A stretch of 64,000 nucleotides of DNA from assembly GCF_916700565.1 (NCBI RefSeq), contig NZ_CAKAKO010000003.1:496001-560000 (forward strand), written 5' to 3'. Of this stretch, positions 41,037 through 54,609 are shown one piece after another. The notes under the pieces were generated by a model. The model searched no databases, was not told the origin of the DNA, and was given only the letters and a program-made list of their open reading frames with translations. A program made the position numbers and the translations under genes. Each line of letters starts with the position of its first letter. The first letter of the stretch is position 1. The DNA comes from Xenophilus sp. Marseille-Q4582 (GTDB lineage Bacteria > Pseudomonadota > Gammaproteobacteria > Burkholderiales > Burkholderiaceae_C).

Positions 41037-41579
41037 TCAGTCGTCGTCGTCCGTCGCGTCGAGGCCGGGGAACAGCACCTCGGTGAAGCCGAAGCGCGTG
41101 AAATCGCGCACGCGCATGGGGTACAGCTTGCCCAGCAGGTGGTCCACCTCGTGCTGCACCACGCGGGCGTGGAAGCCCTCCGCTTCACGCGCGATGGGAT
41201 CGCCATAGGGATCGAAGCCCGTGTAGCGCACGCGCGCCCAGCGCGGCACCACGCCGCGCAGGCCGGGTACCGACAGGCAGCCCTCCCAGCCCTCTTCCTC
41301 GTCGTCGCCCAGCGGCGTGACGACCGGGTTGACCAGCACCGTGCGCGGGACCACGGGCGCATCGGGGTAGCGCGGGTTGGGCATGCCGGTGCCGAAGATC
41401 ACCACCTGCAGATCGACACCGATCTGCGGCGCGGCGAGGCCCGCACCGTTCACGGCCTGCATGGTTTCGAACATGTCCCGCACCAGCAGGTGCAGCGCAT
41501 CGCTGTCGAACCCGGTCACCGGCCGGGCCACACGCAGCAGGCGCGGATCGCCCATCTTCAGAATTTCGCGGATCGTCAT
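41037..41579 (-). CDS. def: Peptide deformylase
   Basis: A 180-residue metalloenzyme that removes the formyl group from new proteins. The three family motifs are [17 protein letters not shown] (Cys101 ligand) and QHEVDHLLG (His143 and His147 ligands, Glu catalytic). The acidic GDDEEEG loop before motif 2 and the Asp-rich C-terminus (TDDDD) are variable regions. It is not next to fmt as in many bacteria, so a second def copy elsewhere is likely. Confidence 0.94.
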   Translation of the reverse strand: MTIREILKMGDPRLLRVARPVTGFDSDALHLLVRDMFETMQAVNGAGLAAPQIGVDLQVVIFGTGMPNPRYPDAPVVPRTVLVNPVVTPLGDDEEEGWEGCLSVPGLRGVVPRWARVRYTGFDPYGDPIAREAEGFHARVVQHEVDHLLGKLYPMRVRDFTRFGFTEVLFPGLDATDDDD

Positions 41580-41650
41580 GGTGCGATTTTGCGCGGCCGC
41601 GCCGGCGGCCGCTTCCAGCGCGCAGGAGCGGCAGGTGCGGTAGCAGCGAC

Positions 41651-42115
41651 TCAGGGCCTGTCGCCCAGCGGCACCGGCGTGGTTTCGAGCACGCTGCCCG
41701 AAGGCAGGCCCGGAATGCGCTGGCCCTGCCGGATGCGCGGCTGGCCCGGCTGCGGCGGCTGGGCGCCGGGGCGGTGCCAGCCGCCGGGCGGGCGGCCGTC
41801 ATATCCCGGTCCGGCGGGTACCGGGACGGGCACAGGCACCGGCACCACGGCGCGCGGCGGCGGGCGGCGGTAGCCGCCGTCCCAGCGCCGGTCATAGCCA
41901 GGCCGGCCGTAGTAGTAGCCCGGCGGGTAGCTGCGATAGCCCGGGCCCGAATAGACGTCGATGTCGACCTGCGCCGGGACGCCGTAGCCATAGCCGCCAT
42001 AGTCGTACGGATAGTCGTCGTAGCCGACCGGGCCGGTCGCCACGCAACCGCCCAGCAGGGCGAGCGCGCCCAGCGCCCCGGCGAAACCGGTGAGGCGGCG
42101 ATGCGATGCGTTCAT
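41651..42115 (-). CDS. Low-complexity Tyr/Gly/Pro-rich lipoprotein
   Basis: A 154-residue lipoprotein: signal [24 protein letters not shown] with lipobox LGGC, probable cleavage before Cys24. The mature part has a Tyr/Gly/Asp-rich stretch ([14 protein letters not shown]), a repeated Val-Pro tract ([10 protein letters not shown]) and a Pro/Gln-rich end. The ATG at 42115 has an AGGAG Shine-Dalgarno. Function unknown; the composition suggests an unfolded outer-membrane or cell-surface protein. Three direct repeats lie upstream. Confidence 0.7.
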   Translation of the reverse strand: MNASHRRLTGFAGALGALALLGGCVATGPVGYDDYPYDYGGYGYGVPAQVDIDVYSGPGYRSYPPGYYYGRPGYDRRWDGGYRRPPPRAVVPVPVPVPVPAGPGYDGRPPGGWHRPGAQPPQPGQPRIRQGQRIPGLPSGSVLETTPVPLGDRP

Positions 42116-42187
42116 GGCGACTCCTTGTATGTCCTGAACCTTCAACGGCATTGGAATGCACGCGTTGACCCTGAGATCCCGGTGGAA

Positions 42188-42219
42188 GGTAAAGCCGGGT
42201 AAAGCTGGCGTGAAAGCTG
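42188..42219. repeat. Three direct repeats upstream of the Tyr/Pro-rich lipoprotein gene
   Basis: GGTAAAGCCG (42188-42197), GGTAAAGCTG (42198-42207) and GTGAAAGCTG (42210-42219) are near-identical 10-bp direct repeats with 10- and 12-bp spacing. They lie 73-104 bp before the minus-strand ATG at 42115. Direct repeats at helical-turn spacing are typical of response-regulator sites, so this is a candidate activator site. Confidence 0.45.
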
Positions 42220-42312
42220 TACGCGGCCCCAGCGCGACCCGTCCTGCCGAACCTGGGCAGCCGGCGGGCGCAGGAGGACCCCGGTCGGGCCGGGGCACCG
42301 CGGGCCGCGGCT

Positions 42313-44532
<2,220 letters not shown>

Positions 44533-45639
44533 TCAGCTGAACAGCCGGCGCGCCAGCACGGAGCCGGCCGCGAGTTCGCGCGCATCCAGCGTGTCGTACA
44601 GCTCACCCAGGTCGGCGCCGATCGCGTCCAGCGTTTCCTCGCGCAGCGGCTGGCCGTCGCCGTCGGTCACCACGCCGTCCATCTCGGCGGCCAGGGCGGC
44701 CGCCACCTCGCGCATGCGCGTGAAGGGCTCGAGGTGGCGGTCCACCTGCGGCACGTCCAGGCTCAGGGCCAGTTCGCGGATCGCGGACTGCGCCGGGTCA
44801 TCGGCCAGGGCGGCCTGGGTGTCGAAAGCCAGGCCCAGCATGGGCGGCGCGCCGTTCTCGGCATTGGGCAGCACCATGCGCCCCGGGATCATGCCCGCCA
44901 CGAAGCCCAGCCGCGCGGCGCATTGCTGCACGTAGGCCGGGCTCCAGGCCGCATGCCGCGCGCGCAGCACGAAGGCCAGCTGCGCATCGTGGCCGCTGGC
45001 GAACTGGTCCAGCTCGCGCGCACGCGCCACCTCGTCCAGCATTTCCGGAAACTCGGGCATGCCGTTCACGGCATCCGCGAAGGCCTGCGCCTTCATCACG
45101 AATTCCGAATACTCGATCTCGTTGAGCGCACCCGTGCGGTTGGCCAGTTGCACGCCGATCTGCATGGCGCGGTAGCGCTGCCCGGCGGCCGGCGCTTCCC
45201 ACTGGCCGGTGGCCTCGTTCAGGCCTTCGACAGCGATGGGCTTGCTGCCCGCGCGGCGCGTGGCCGGCAGCGCCGCCACGGCAGCGGCACCGTGCAGCGG
45301 CGCTTCCAGCGTGATGGGCGTGATGACGTCGATCAGCGGATCCAGCGTGCCGCGGCGCTCGGCCAGCATGCCGGCCTGGGCCGAAGGCGGCGGCAGGTCG
45401 GGGTCGAACAGCGGCTCGTGCCGATCCACGGCATTCACCTCGCCGGGGTCGGTGTGCAGCACGGGCTCGACGTCACGCGCGGTCAGTTCCACGCCGCCCT
45501 GGCCGTGGGCCGGATGGTCGGGCGGCAGCGCCTCGGGCTGTCGGGGCGCCTGCTTGTGCGAGATCCAGGTGTTGTAGCCAATGATGGCGGCCAGCACGAG
45601 GCCACCAAGGATCGCGAGGGCAACGGTGAGACTGCTCAT
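44533..45639 (-). CDS. zipA: ZipA-type cell-division protein
   Basis: A 368-residue protein with one N-terminal transmembrane segment (LTVALAILGGLVLAAIIGYNTWI), a Pro-rich, acidic linker of about 100 residues and a C-terminal ZipA domain that binds the FtsZ tail. The domain (RAMQIGVQLANRTGALNEIEYSEFVMKAQAFADAVNG) is more diverged than the E. coli version. Its place directly after smc and before ligA is the standard beta-proteobacterial arrangement. The start at 45639 lies just 8 nt past the smc stop. Confidence 0.82.
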   Translation of the reverse strand: MSSLTVALAILGGLVLAAIIGYNTWISHKQAPRQPEALPPDHPAHGQGGVELTARDVEPVLHTDPGEVNAVDRHEPLFDPDLPPPSAQAGMLAERRGTLDPLIDVITPITLEAPLHGAAAVAALPATRRAGSKPIAVEGLNEATGQWEAPAAGQRYRAMQIGVQLANRTGALNEIEYSEFVMKAQAFADAVNGMPEFPEMLDEVARARELDQFASGHDAQLAFVLRARHAAWSPAYVQQCAARLGFVAGMIPGRMVLPNAENGAPPMLGLAFDTQAALADDPAQSAIRELALSLDVPQVDRHLEPFTRMREVAAALAAEMDGVVTDGDGQPLREETLDAIGADLGELYDTLDARELAAGSVLARRLFS

Positions 45640-45647
45640 GTCGAAAA

Positions 45648-49169
<3,522 letters not shown>

Positions 49170-49265
49170 GGCGGATCGGCTTTACGGGCCAAGGTGTTGA
49201 TATGCAAGGAAAATTTCACGCGCCGTCGCGCGTTGATCCCGCCTGCTGATGATAACGTGCGCCCC

Positions 49266-50036
49266 ATGTCGGCTCCGCCTGCTTCTCCTTGCGCTTCCCT
49301 GCATTTGTGCACGGGCCGGCGCCGCCTGTTCGCGGGCCTCGCCCTGCTGCCCGTGGCCGCGCTCGCCGGCTGCGGCGCCTTCACCGACACCCAGCGCGCG
49401 CAGCCCTACGAATCGCGCGAATGGCTGCAGTCGGGCACCAACCGCATTGCCAACCTTGCGCTGCGCGACAACCTGCAGTCGGTGCAGCGCGTGCAGCTGT
49501 CGCTGTACCGCCGCAACCCGCGCGAATGGCGCAAGTGGGCCGCCAGTGCCGACGAAGCCACGCAGCGCACCTGGGACGCGGTGATGAACGACCGCCCGCT
49601 GGCCGAGTTGCGCGGTGCCACCAGCATCGATGCCGTGCGCCAGGCCTTCGAGCTGGCCTACGAAGGCGACCGCGTGGCCGCGCTGGTGGTCGGCTGGGCC
49701 GCCATGCTCAAGCAGGCCAATGGCGACACCTGGCAACAGACCCTAATCGACGGCGTGAGCGCCGAGAATGCCTACCGCGCGGCGCGCAATTTCGAGATCT
49801 CGCTGTGGCTGCTCAGCGCGCGCATGGGCAGCGACGGCAAGCCGCTGCTGCTGTCCACCGAGATTAGCGAACGCGGGCGCAACCTGCTGGTGGACCGGGA
49901 ACTGTCGAAGGTCGTCGGGCGGCTGGACCTGCTGGCCGCGCAGGCCGACGAGAAGTACCGCCGCGCGGCCCTGGACTTCAGCCAGAACTGGCTCATGGGC
50001 AGCCTCGGGCCCTTCCTGCAGATGGTCCAGCGCTGA
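49266..50036 (+). CDS. Predicted lipoprotein of unknown function
   Basis: A 256-residue protein. The N-terminal RRRLFAGLALLPVAALAGCGAF is a lipoprotein signal with lipobox LAGC; a twin-arginine-like RRR precedes it. The mature part is largely helical, starting with Asn/Gln-rich EWLQSGTNRIANLALRDNLQSVQRVQLSLYRRNPREWRKW. No enzymatic motif is seen. It is divergent from smc. Conserved in Comamonadaceae by my recollection; function unknown. Confidence 0.72.
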   Translation: MSAPPASPCASLHLCTGRRRLFAGLALLPVAALAGCGAFTDTQRAQPYESREWLQSGTNRIANLALRDNLQSVQRVQLSLYRRNPREWRKWAASADEATQRTWDAVMNDRPLAELRGATSIDAVRQAFELAYEGDRVAALVVGWAAMLKQANGDTWQQTLIDGVSAENAYRAARNFEISLWLLSARMGSDGKPLLLSTEISERGRNLLVDRELSKVVGRLDLLAAQADEKYRRAALDFSQNWLMGSLGPFLQMVQR

Positions 50037-50064
50037 GGGCGCGTGCCGGCCCTGGCAGCCGGAT

Positions 50065-50107
50065 GGAAATATATTTCCCTTTTCGTTGAAAACGGTAATA
50101 TGTTTCC
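50065..50107 (+). promoter_or_regulatory. Twin operator palindromes and probable leaderless promoter of hipBA
   Basis: GGAAATATATTTCC (50065-50078) is a perfect 14-bp palindrome. GGTAATATGTTTCC (50094-50107) is the same site with two changes, 29 bp away (almost three helical turns). The second touches the ATG at 50108. Within it TAATAT (50096-50101) is a good -10 box whose transcription start would fall on or beside the ATG. With no Shine-Dalgarno visible, hipB is probably a leaderless message. HipB normally binds such operators. Confidence 0.65.
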
Positions 50108-50423
50108 ATGGACCGCCGAGAACTGATCGAGCAGCTGGCGCAGCGCCGGCAGGCCGTGGGCCTCAACGGCCTGCAGCTGGCCGAACGCGCCGGCCTCACC
50201 GAGCGCACCATCCGCAACGCGCTGGGCCCGCAGGGCAATCCCCAGCTCAGCTCCCTGCTGGCGCTGGTCGATGCGCTGGGCCTGGAGCTGCAGCTGGTGC
50301 CCAAAGGCTTCGGCGCGGCGCCGGGCACGGACGATGGCAGCTACCGCCCCGTGGCCACGCGCGTGAGCGAAGCCACGCGCCTGCCGCCCCCTGCGCCCCC
50401 CCCCCGCCGGCGCCAAGCGCTGA
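50108..50423 (+). CDS. hipB: HipB-like antitoxin / XRE regulator (reading frame depends on C10 tract)
   Basis: An XRE-type DNA-binding antitoxin. MDRRELIEQLAQRRQAVGLNGLQLAERAGLTERTIRNAL is the helix-turn-helix, followed by SSLLALVDALGLELQLV, typical of HipB. As the bases stand, the frame does not stop at the hipA boundary but runs on to 50794, deep inside hipA. The tract of ten C at 50396-50405 explains this. With nine C the protein would end AGAKR at TGA 50421-50423, 22 nt before the hipA ATG, as expected for a compact operon. The coordinates given here are that expected form (about 104 residues). Either the tract is a sequencing or assembly error or it switches the length of HipB by slippage. 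Confidence 0.75.
50396..50405 (+). repeat. Run of ten cytosines near the end of hipB
   Basis: Ten consecutive C lie 41 nt before the hipA start. A change of one base moves the HipB frame between an early stop (50423) and an overlapping extended frame (to 50794). It is a candidate slippage site. Confidence 0.7.
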
Positions 50424-50445
50424 GCCACGCCAGCCCGCACGCCCC

Positions 50446-51774
50446 ATGCAAGTCAAGATCCTGGACATCGCCCTCGGCGGCCGGCTGTGGGGCAAGCTCT
50501 TCCAGTACGGCGACCTGTGCCGCTTCGTGGCCGAGCCCGCGCTCGTGGCGCAGCCGCCGGCGCAGGTGCTGTCGCTGTCCATGCTCGCCCAGGACCAGGC
50601 CGCCCAGAGCGCCCTCTGGGCCGACGTGCGCAACCCGCTGTTCAACGCCCAGGGCGGGCGCCTGCCCGCCTGGTTCCAGAACCTGCTGCCCGAAGGCGTG
50701 CTGCGCAGCCACATCGCCCAGCTGCGCGGCTGCGCCGAAGACGACCATTTCGAACTGCTGGCCGCCTGCGGCGGCGACCTGCCCGGCGCCGTGAGCGCGC
50801 GGCCCGTGGAGGTGGAGCGCGCCACCTTGCAGCGCCTGGTGACGCAGGACCAGGACGCGCTGGAAATGTCGGTGGTGGCCGATCCGCTGCCACAGGGCAT
50901 TTCCGTCTCGGGCGTGCAGCCCAAGCTGGGGCTGGCGCGCCAGGGCGCGCGCTACACGGCGCGCACGCGCACCCGCTCGGGCACGCAGGCCGGCCAGCGC
51001 GTGATCGCCAAGCTGCCCGTGGTGGGGCGCCCGCACATGCCGCAGCTGGAGATGTTCTCGCTGCAGCTCGCCGCCGCCGCCGGCGTGACCGTGTGCGCCG
51101 CCGAGCTCGCGCCGCTGGATGCCATCGACGCCCAGCACAGCTACGCCCTGCCCGACGAGCCCGCGTTCCTGGCGGTCACGCGCTTCGATCGCGCGGGCGC
51201 GCGGCGCATCCATTTCGAGGATTTCGCGCAGATCCTCTCGCGCGACCCGCAGCACAAGTACGGCGGCAGCTACACCGCGATGGCCCTGGCCATGCGCGCC
51301 TTCGACTCGCTGGGCGAGGCGGCGCAGGTCGAGCTGCTGCGGCGCCTGGTGGTCAACGAGCTGCTGGGCAACCCCGACGCGCATCTGAAGAACTTCGGCG
51401 TGCTCTACCCCAACGGCCGCACGCCACAGCTGGCGCCGGCCTACGACATCGTGGCCTATGCGGCGATGCAGGGGGTGGACGGCCACGCGCTGCCTTTGCT
51501 CAGCCCCGAGGCGCGACGCGGCCCGGCCCCGGCGCGAACCCGCTTCTTCACGCCCACGGCCGTGCGCGCCTTCTGCTGGGCCACGGGCCTGCACGAGCCG
51601 CTGGCGCGGCGCGCCATCGCCGACACGGCACGCCGCGCGCGCGAACACTGGCCGGCGCTGCTCGATGCGGCACCGCTGCCCACGGTGTGGAAGGAACGGC
51701 TGCAGGCGCGCTGGACCGCGCACGCGCTGTGGCGCCCGCGCGGGCGCGACCGGGCGGCCGCCGCCGGCGAATGA
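50446..51774 (+). CDS. hipA: HipA-family serine/threonine kinase toxin
   Basis: A 442-residue HipA kinase. It has the N-terminal HipA_N (couple_HipA) domain (LSLSMLAQDQAAQ, NPLFNAQGGRLPAWFQNLLPEG), the glycine/serine loop ISVSGVQPKLGLA (Ser155 nearby), Lys in RVIAKLPVVG, and the catalytic NPDAHLKN (Asp311, His313, Lys315, Asn316) with the metal-binding DI in APAYDIV. All key kinase residues are intact, so an active enzyme is expected. HipA kinases phosphorylate aminoacyl-tRNA synthetases and cause growth arrest; the target here is not known. The ATG is 22 nt after the expected hipB stop. Confidence 0.9.
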   Translation: MQVKILDIALGGRLWGKLFQYGDLCRFVAEPALVAQPPAQVLSLSMLAQDQAAQSALWADVRNPLFNAQGGRLPAWFQNLLPEGVLRSHIAQLRGCAEDDHFELLAACGGDLPGAVSARPVEVERATLQRLVTQDQDALEMSVVADPLPQGISVSGVQPKLGLARQGARYTARTRTRSGTQAGQRVIAKLPVVGRPHMPQLEMFSLQLAAAAGVTVCAAELAPLDAIDAQHSYALPDEPAFLAVTRFDRAGARRIHFEDFAQILSRDPQHKYGGSYTAMALAMRAFDSLGEAAQVELLRRLVVNELLGNPDAHLKNFGVLYPNGRTPQLAPAYDIVAYAAMQGVDGHALPLLSPEARRGPAPARTRFFTPTAVRAFCWATGLHEPLARRAIADTARRAREHWPALLDAAPLPTVWKERLQARWTAHALWRPRGRDRAAAAGE

Positions 51775-51869
51775 GCGCCAAGCCCGGCTCCTAGAATGAA
51801 CCCCAGCTCCCGCCCGGCACGGCTTGCGCGTCGTCGGACCTTGCAACTCCTTCCTGGTCTTTCCTTCCC

Positions 51870-52562
51870 ATGAGCTCTCTCAACTTCATCGGCGGCGAAA
51901 AAGGCGGCGTCGGCAAATCGGTCACCTCGCGGCTGCTGGCGCAGTACTTCATCGACCACAGCCGGCCCTTCATGGGCTACGACACGGACCGTTCGCACAA
52001 CTCCTTCACGCGCTTCTACGAAGGCTTCGCCTCGCCCATCGCCGTGGACAGCTTCGAGGGCCTGGACCAGGTGGTCAACGGCTTCGAGCGCAACCCCCAG
52101 CAGAGCGTGATCGTGGACATGGCGGCCCAGACCCTGGCGCCGCTGGCCCGCTGGATCGAGGAATCGCAGCTGTTCGAAGTCTTCGCCGAACTCGAGGTGG
52201 CCGTGAACTTCTGGCATGTGATGGACGACGGCCGCGACTCCAGCGACCTGCTGGGCAAGCTGGTCGACACCTTCGGCAACCGCGCCAACTACATCGTGGT
52301 GCAGAACTACGGCCGCGGCAGCGACTTCGCGCTGATGCTGGGATCCCAGTCGCTGGCCAAGGCCCAGGCGCAGGGCGCGCGCGTCATCTCCCTGCCGCGC
52401 CTGCAGGAAGCCAGCATGCGCAAGATCGACAACCGCAACACCAGCTTCTGGAAGGCCGTGAACGACAAGGACGGCCCCGACGCGCTGGGCCTGCTGGAGC
52501 GCCAGCGCGTCAAGAGCTGGCTGGCCACCGCGTACGCCGCCTTCGACACGCTGCCGCTCTGA
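51870..52562 (+). CDS. Orphan ParA/MobD-like ATPase
   Basis: A 230-residue ATPase of the MinD/ParA class with a deviant Walker A GGEKGGVGKSVTS (signature Lys before GG), DTDRSHNSF and VIVDMAAQTLAPL (Walker B-like). The rest, including ASMRKIDNRNTSFWKAVND, resembles chromosomal or plasmid mobilisation proteins of the MobD/TraL type. No relaxase, partner ParB or plasmid genes are close, so a mobilisation role cannot be claimed. It is 95 nt after hipA with an independent Shine-Dalgarno-poor start. Confidence 0.75.
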   Translation: MSSLNFIGGEKGGVGKSVTSRLLAQYFIDHSRPFMGYDTDRSHNSFTRFYEGFASPIAVDSFEGLDQVVNGFERNPQQSVIVDMAAQTLAPLARWIEESQLFEVFAELEVAVNFWHVMDDGRDSSDLLGKLVDTFGNRANYIVVQNYGRGSDFALMLGSQSLAKAQAQGARVISLPRLQEASMRKIDNRNTSFWKAVNDKDGPDALGLLERQRVKSWLATAYAAFDTLPL

Positions 52563-52713
52563 TCGGCTGATTCCCGGCGGGCCCCGCTCGCCACGGCTGG
52601 CCACGGCAGGGGCGGCTTGAAGCGACGGCCGCCCGGCCCCCTGCGCCCTCCAACTGCGCGCCTGCGGCCCGCTTCGCCTCAACCGCGGCGGCACGCAGGC
52701 CGCCGGGCGGCGC

Positions 52714-53946
52714 TCAGCGAAGCGCGGACGCCGGGCCCGCGGCGCGCATGCGTTCGCGCCAGGCATGGCCGCCCAGCATCAGCAGCGTGGCACCGACCAC
52801 CGGCAGCATGAAGGCGTTGATGGCGTCCCAGCCCGAGACACCGAGCAGGTGGCCGGAGCCGAAGGAAGCCACCGCCACGGTGCCGAAGATCAGGAAGTCG
52901 TTGAGCGCCTGCACCTTGGCGCGCTCCGAAGCGCTGTAGGTCTCGGTGACCATCGCCGTGGCGCCGATGAAGCCGAAGTTCCAGCCCACGCCCAGCAGCA
53001 CCAGCGAGCCCCAGAAGTGCTGAAGTTCGAGCCCGGCCAACGCCATGAGGCCGGACGCGCCGATCAGCGCCAGCCCCAGCGCCGTGACCGTGGCCTTGCC
53101 CCAGCGCGCGATCAGCCGCCCCGTGAAGAAGCTGGGCGCGAACATGGCCAGCACATGCCACTGGATGCCCAGCGCCGCCTCGCCCACGGTGAAGCCGCAG
53201 CCCACCATGGCCATGGGCGCGGCGGTCATCAGGAAGGACATCAGCCCATAGGAGACCACCCCCGCCGTCGCGGCGACGATGAAGCGCGGCGTGCGCGCGA
53301 TGGCGGCCAGCGGCCGTGCCGGTCCGCTGCTGGGCCCGGCCTGCGGCGCCGGCATGCGCAGCAGCGCGAGCAGCGGCAGGGCCAGCAGCGCCAGCCCGGC
53401 CTGGCCGATGAAGCTGCCGGCGAAAGGCGCGGCCGGCCAGGCGTCGCGGGTCCAGATCACCAGTTGCGGGCCGATCACCGCCGCGATCAGGCCGCCGACC
53501 ATGATGCGCGAGATGGCCTGGGGCCGCTGCGCCGGCGCCACCGCATCGGAGGCAGCAAAGCGGTAGTTCTGGACGCAGGCGCCGTAGAAGCCGGCCAGGG
53601 CCGTGCCCAGGCAGAACGCGGCGAAGCTGCCCTGCACCACGGCCAGCGCCGCGATCAGCCCCGAGGCCATGCCCAGCAACGCGCCCAGCCCGTAGGCCGG
53701 ACGGCGGCCCAGGCGGCGCATCAGCAGCGCGGCGGGAATCGTCGACAGCGCCAGCCCCAGGTGGTAGAGGCTCACCGGCAGCGTGGCCAGCGCCGCGCTG
53801 CCCGAGAGCATCTGGCCGACCAGGCCGCCCAGCGAAATGAGGATCGGTGGCGCGGCGGCGCCCAGGGACTGGGCGGCGACCAGCAGCCACACGTTGCGCT
53901 GGGCGCTGGCATCGGGGAGCGGGGGCAAAGGGTGTGAATCGGTCAT
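52714..53946 (-). CDS. MFS transporter
   Basis: A 410-residue major facilitator with 12 predicted transmembrane segments. LYHLGLALSTIPAALLMRRLGRRPAYGLGALLGM carries the motif-A-like loop between helices 2 and 3. The N-terminal LLVAAQSLGAAAPPILISLGGLVGQML starts helix 1, and the C-terminal half has HFWGSLVLLGVGWNFGFIGATAMVTETY. Substrate unknown. A palindromic element just upstream of the ATG suggests a local regulator. Confidence 0.88.
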   Translation of the reverse strand: MTDSHPLPPLPDASAQRNVWLLVAAQSLGAAAPPILISLGGLVGQMLSGSAALATLPVSLYHLGLALSTIPAALLMRRLGRRPAYGLGALLGMASGLIAALAVVQGSFAAFCLGTALAGFYGACVQNYRFAASDAVAPAQRPQAISRIMVGGLIAAVIGPQLVIWTRDAWPAAPFAGSFIGQAGLALLALPLLALLRMPAPQAGPSSGPARPLAAIARTPRFIVAATAGVVSYGLMSFLMTAAPMAMVGCGFTVGEAALGIQWHVLAMFAPSFFTGRLIARWGKATVTALGLALIGASGLMALAGLELQHFWGSLVLLGVGWNFGFIGATAMVTETYSASERAKVQALNDFLIFGTVAVASFGSGHLLGVSGWDAINAFMLPVVGATLLMLGGHAWRERMRAAGPASALR

Positions 53947-53949
53947 GGC

Positions 53950-54017
53950 ATGAAAGCTGAGGCGGCTTTCATGCGGGCGAGCCTTGCGAACCCGGGAGTC
54001 GCCGAATGAAAGCCGCC
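53950..54017. promoter_or_regulatory. Palindromic ATGAAAGC operator-like elements upstream of the MFS gene
   Basis: ATGAAAGC (53950-53957) and GCTTTCAT (53965-53972) form an inverted repeat with a 7-bp spacer directly before the minus-strand MFS start. A third copy, ATGAAAGC as part of ATGAAAGCCGCC (54006-54017), is the 12-bp inverse of GGCGGCTTTCAT (53961-53972). Three half-sites beside a transporter start are a likely repressor site. Confidence 0.5.
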
Positions 54018-54087
54018 CGCATCATGCCAGCGCCCCCGAACCCGCCCGGCCGCGGGCGATGACGCGGGCAGGGTCTTTGCCGGAAGC

Positions 54088-54609
54088 TCAGGCGTGCGCG
54101 TACAGGCCGCGCGCGGGCGCGGCCGGGCGCAGCAGCAGCGCCACGAACACCACGCCGAAGACCATGAACCAGACGAAGCCCCAGTTGGCGATCGTCAGGC
54201 CCAGGAAGGTCCAGTCCACGGCCGAGCAGTCGCCGCTGCCCTGGAAGATCATGGGAATGGCGCGGCGCAGCGGAAAGGATTCGATCATCCCGTAGATGTC
54301 GCGGCCGCAGCTGCCCAGCTCGGGCGGGTACCACTGCAGCCAGCTCTGGCGGGCCGCGGTGAAGGCGCCGCCCGCCGTCGCCACCAGGCCCAGCACGGCC
54401 CAGAATTTCTGCAGGCCCGTGCGCGGCGTGAACGCGGCCAGCGCCGCGAACGCGCCCACGAGCACCAGCGCATAGCGCTGCACGATGCACATGGGACAGG
54501 GCTCCAGCCCCTGGACGTGCTGGAGGTACATGCCGAAGGCGAGCATCGCGGCGCAGATCGCCGCGACGAGTGCGTACGTGCGGCGCGGGGCGCCAGTGAG
54601 CCAGTTCAA
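54088..54609 (-). CDS. dsbB: Disulfide bond formation protein DsbB
   Basis: A 173-residue inner-membrane quinone reductase with four transmembrane helices that reoxidises DsbA. The first periplasmic cysteine pair is Cys38-x2-Cys41 ([12 protein letters not shown]); the second pair is Cys101 in LGSCGRD and Cys128 in [10 protein letters not shown]. The start is a TTG that overlaps the cysA stop (TTGA at 54606-54609); no ATG is available near the conserved N-terminus, so translation should be coupled to cysA. It is the last gene of the sulfate operon. No dsbA is in the window. Confidence 0.88.
   Translation of the reverse strand: MNWLTGAPRRTYALVAAICAAMLAFGMYLQHVQGLEPCPMCIVQRYALVLVGAFAALAAFTPRTGLQKFWAVLGLVATAGGAFTAARQSWLQWYPPELGSCGRDIYGMIESFPLRRAIPMIFQGSGDCSAVDWTFLGLTIANWGFVWFMVFGVVFVALLLRPAAPARGLYAHA

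Noticed and set aside
50424-50794. HipB extended to 228 residues as a true gene product
   Set aside because: The extension lies in another frame of hipA and has the composition of a shadow frame. It is treated as a frameshift product rather than the annotated gene.
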